NCBI GenBank assembly: GCA_005878325.1
Contig: VBMR01000101.1
Span: 1-7,734, forward strand
Length of the DNA: 7,734 nt
DNA from: Methanobacteriota archaeon
Lineage (GTDB): Archaea; Thermoplasmatota; Thermoplasmata; RBG-16-68-12
Direction of reading: 5' to 3'
Shown: piece after piece, positions 6,463 to 7,734 of the stretch
How the letters are laid out: every line of letters begins with the position of its first letter
How positions within the stretch are numbered: the first letter of the stretch is position 1
Notes under the pieces: generated by a model
What the model was told of the DNA's origin: nothing
The model's database searches: none
Seen by the model: the letters and a program-made list of their open reading frames with translations, nothing else
Program-made: the position numbers and the translations under genes

Positions 6463-6891
6463 GTGGGTCGCGAATCACTTTCCGCATTAGAGGAGGCTTC
6501 CCTCTCCTTCCTGTCTGCCATTGATCCGGCCCGCGGCCTCGACGCGGCGTTGTTCCTGCGGAGGACAGGGACTATCCTCGCCTCTTGGAATCGGGGCGGA
6601 ATCCGACTCGAAGTCGTCAGCGTCATGGCGGCCACGATGCTCGCCTCGATCGACACGATGATGGAGAGCCTCGGAGCAGCCGCCCCGAAGTCCGTCTGGG
6701 TCGAGAGCGGCGACCACCAGATCGCCGCGACGAACGTCGGACCGCAAGCCTTCTTTGTCGTGATTGCACCGAAGACGGTGAATCGCCGCGTCGTTCGGAA
6801 CACGATCCGCGATCTCGTCGCGCATCTCGCGCCCGTATCGAGGACGGGACGTCGTCGGACAAAGGCTCCGGAGCGGGCTCCGAGAGTTTAA
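6463..6891 (+). CDS. Roadblock/LC7 domain protein
   Basis: 142 residues from the GTG at 6463. One Roadblock/LC7 fold covers about 8-122: an N-terminal helix (LSALEEASLSFLSAID), the strand pair GLDAALFLRRTGTILASW, the long central helix VVSVMAATMLASIDTMMESL at about 51-70, strands SVWVESGDHQIAATN and AFFVVIAPK, and the closing helix NRRVVRNTIRDLVAHL. A short basic tail ends it (GRRRTKAPERAPRV). In bacteria and archaea such proteins dimerise and regulate or scaffold small Ras-like GTPases (MglB is the known example), but no GTPase gene is in the window. The frame is open back to an ATG at 6406, but those 19 residues (FICSHTCSLPSPGPG) do not fit the fold, and a TATA-like TTTATTT lies over that ATG, so GTG 6463 after a G-rich stretch is preferred. 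The domain call is firm, the partner unknown. Confidence 0.8.
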   Translation: MGRESLSALEEASLSFLSAIDPARGLDAALFLRRTGTILASWNRGGIRLEVVSVMAATMLASIDTMMESLGAAAPKSVWVESGDHQIAATNVGPQAFFVVIAPKTVNRRVVRNTIRDLVAHLAPVSRTGRRRTKAPERAPRV

Positions 6892-6895
6892 TGTA
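6887..6895 (+). promoter_or_regulatory. TATA-like box of the membrane-tethered regulator gene
   Basis: TTTAATGTA overlaps the stop codon of the Roadblock gene and is centred about 51 bases ahead of the ATG at 6942. It includes part of the palindrome ATGTACAT (6891-6898), which could be a small operator half or chance. Transcription of the regulator from its own promoter, in addition to readthrough, is therefore possible. Confidence 0.35.
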
Positions 6896-6941
6896 CATCC
6901 TCCCCCAATGAGTACCGCGAGAGGGTTCGGCGTCGGAGGGG

Positions 6942-7493
6942 ATGAACGTGAGTGCCTATCCGTGGATTGGATTTCTCGGCCCGTTGGGCGGCATCGTCGA
7001 TCTCCTATGGAAGCCGGGAAGTCGACTGGTCTCCTTCCCGACCTTATCCCTCTTGATGGGGATCGGCCTCCTGGTCGGCCTCGACCATCCTGCGCGCCGC
7101 CGGATCTACGACCACCTGCGCCGGCTGCCGGGCGACTACCTTCGGTCGGTCGCACGCTCCCTGCAGTTCGCGGTCGGGACGACGCGGTACCACCTGGACG
7201 CGCTCCGGCGGGAGGGCCTCATCTACAAGCGGAGCACCAACGGCCGGGCCCGATATTACGTGACGAACGGCGGAGCGGAAGTGAACCGCCTGTTCGCGCG
7301 CCATTGGGAGTACCGCGAGGTCCGCAGTCGAGTGCTCGTTGCCCTCCGCCGCATGGAGAACGCGCCCCCCGCGAAGATCGCGAAAAACCTGGGCGTCAGC
7401 CGTCAACTCGTCTCCTACCACCTCGCCTCTCTCGAGAAGTCGGGGCTGGCGCGCCGCCAAGGCGCGCGATATCACCCGGTCGACGGGCCCTGA
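6942..7493 (+). CDS. Membrane-anchored transcriptional regulator with two winged-helix domains
   Basis: 183 residues. The N-terminus is hydrophobic: about 6-22 (WIGFLGPLGGIVDLLW) is probably membrane-associated, and about 33-47 (PTLSLLMGIGLLVGL) is a likely membrane helix. Then come two ArsR/MarR-like winged helix-turn-helix domains. The first, about 48-108, has HPARRRIYDHL, a recognition helix in VGTTRYHLDALRREG and a wing with YKRSTNGRARYYV. The second, about 124-180, has EVRSRVLVALRRM, PPAKIAKNLGVSRQLVSYHL and a short wing ending GARYHP. Tandem wHTH proteins with an N-terminal membrane part occur widely in archaea and are thought to act as one-component regulators at the membrane. GGAGGG at 6935-6940 lies two bases before the ATG; a GTG at 6948, eight bases after GGAGG, is an equally fair start and shortens the protein by two residues. 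It begins 50 bases after the Roadblock gene. Targets and signal are unknown. Confidence 0.85.
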   Translation: MNVSAYPWIGFLGPLGGIVDLLWKPGSRLVSFPTLSLLMGIGLLVGLDHPARRRIYDHLRRLPGDYLRSVARSLQFAVGTTRYHLDALRREGLIYKRSTNGRARYYVTNGGAEVNRLFARHWEYREVRSRVLVALRRMENAPPAKIAKNLGVSRQLVSYHLASLEKSGLARRQGARYHPVDGP

Positions 7494-7520
7494 GCCCGCG
7501 CGCGGGCCGCAGTCATTTTG
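7494..7520 (+). terminator. Possible terminator after the regulator gene
   Basis: The perfect 14-bp palindrome GCCCGCGCGCGGGC (7494-7507) starts at the base after the TGA stop and is followed by GTCATTTTGT with Ts at 7516-7519. It resembles the element after the glycosyltransferase gene at 5092-5118. The same T run could instead be a weak TATA element for the next gene, 47 bases ahead of its GTG. Confidence 0.35.
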
Positions 7521-7563
7521 TCGCCACGGAACCTCCGTTTCCGGAAAGCCTTAATGCGGGGCG

Positions 7564-7734
7564 GTGCGTTCGCACGAAGTCTTGGCCGCGCGCGTCCAAC
7601 GACCGGCTTTCCTTGACCTCGCGTCCTTGGCCTTCTGCCTGATGGGATTCCTCGGGCTCATCGCGGTCGTCTACCAGTTGAAGACGGGAGTCCTCGGCGT
7701 CTCGCGCGCCCTGTACGTGTTCTTCCTCGCCATG
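7564..7734 (+). CDS. Membrane protein of unknown function, C-terminal part outside the window
   Basis: From a GTG at 7564 the frame is open for 57 codons to the right edge. After a short N-terminus (MRSHEVLAARVQRPAFLD) comes a clear hydrophobic helix, LASLAFCLMGFLGLIAVVY at about 20-38, a short polar loop (QLKTG), and the beginning of a second hydrophobic stretch (ALYVFFLAM). This is convincing as protein but too short to place in a family. TTG 7582 and ATG 7642 are in-frame alternatives; ATG 7642 would cut into the first membrane helix. It lies 70 bases past the regulator on the same strand. Confidence 0.55.
   Translation, partial: MRSHEVLAARVQRPAFLDLASLAFCLMGFLGLIAVVYQLKTGVLGVSRALYVFFLAM

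Noticed and set aside
6069..6803. Minus-strand open frame (244 codons) opposite the Roadblock gene
   Set aside because: The plus strand encodes a clear Roadblock/LC7 fold. The minus-strand product has no coherent hydrophobic pattern and runs through the divergent promoter region.
6908..7642. Plus-strand open frame (244 codons) overlapping the regulator gene
   Set aside because: It is an Arg/Pro-rich reading in a frame other than that of the tandem wHTH protein and is a shadow of that gene.
1..7734. CRISPR array, insertion sequence, toxin-antitoxin or known defence system
   Set aside because: No regularly spaced repeats, transposase motifs, terminal inverted repeats or recognised defence-protein domains are visible in any frame.

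Overview
The window is GC-rich (estimated by eye at above 60% G+C) and looks archaeal. The evidence is a Roadblock/LC7 protein, a NosD-like beta-helix surface protein anchored at both ends, a membrane-tethered tandem winged-helix regulator, a dolichol-phosphate-sugar-synthase-like glycosyltransferase, and AT-rich TATA-like boxes about 38-40 bases ahead of GTG/ATG starts. A high-GC member of Thermoplasmatota is my best guess. That is inference, because there is no rRNA or other phylogenetic marker here.

Layout. Minus strand, positions 1 to 6018: four genes, each with its own promoter-like or ribosome-binding signal, so they are not a tight operon. From right to left they are a GT2 glycosyltransferase (5122-6018), a coiled-coil membrane protein broken by an apparent one-base frameshift (3994-5027), a large beta-helix/Ig-like surface protein (1031-3646), and a secreted or membrane-anchored AcpA/phospholipase-C-type phosphoesterase that runs off the left edge (1-718). 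Plus strand, positions 6268 to 7734: a doubtful small CxxC protein, a Roadblock/LC7 protein (6463-6891), a membrane-anchored double-wHTH regulator (6942-7493), and the start of an unrecognised membrane protein that runs off the right edge (from 7564).

How the genes may fit together. The minus-strand set is dominated by cell-surface functions: lipid-linked sugar synthesis, a large exposed beta-helix protein, and extracytoplasmic phosphate-ester hydrolysis. The plus-strand set looks like a small membrane-associated sensing/regulation group. The two sets diverge from a 444-bp intergenic region that holds a perfect 16-bp palindrome at the promoter position of the glycosyltransferase gene. This palindrome is the best candidate regulatory element in the window. 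I see no clear mobile element, CRISPR array, tRNA or rRNA, and no known defence system.
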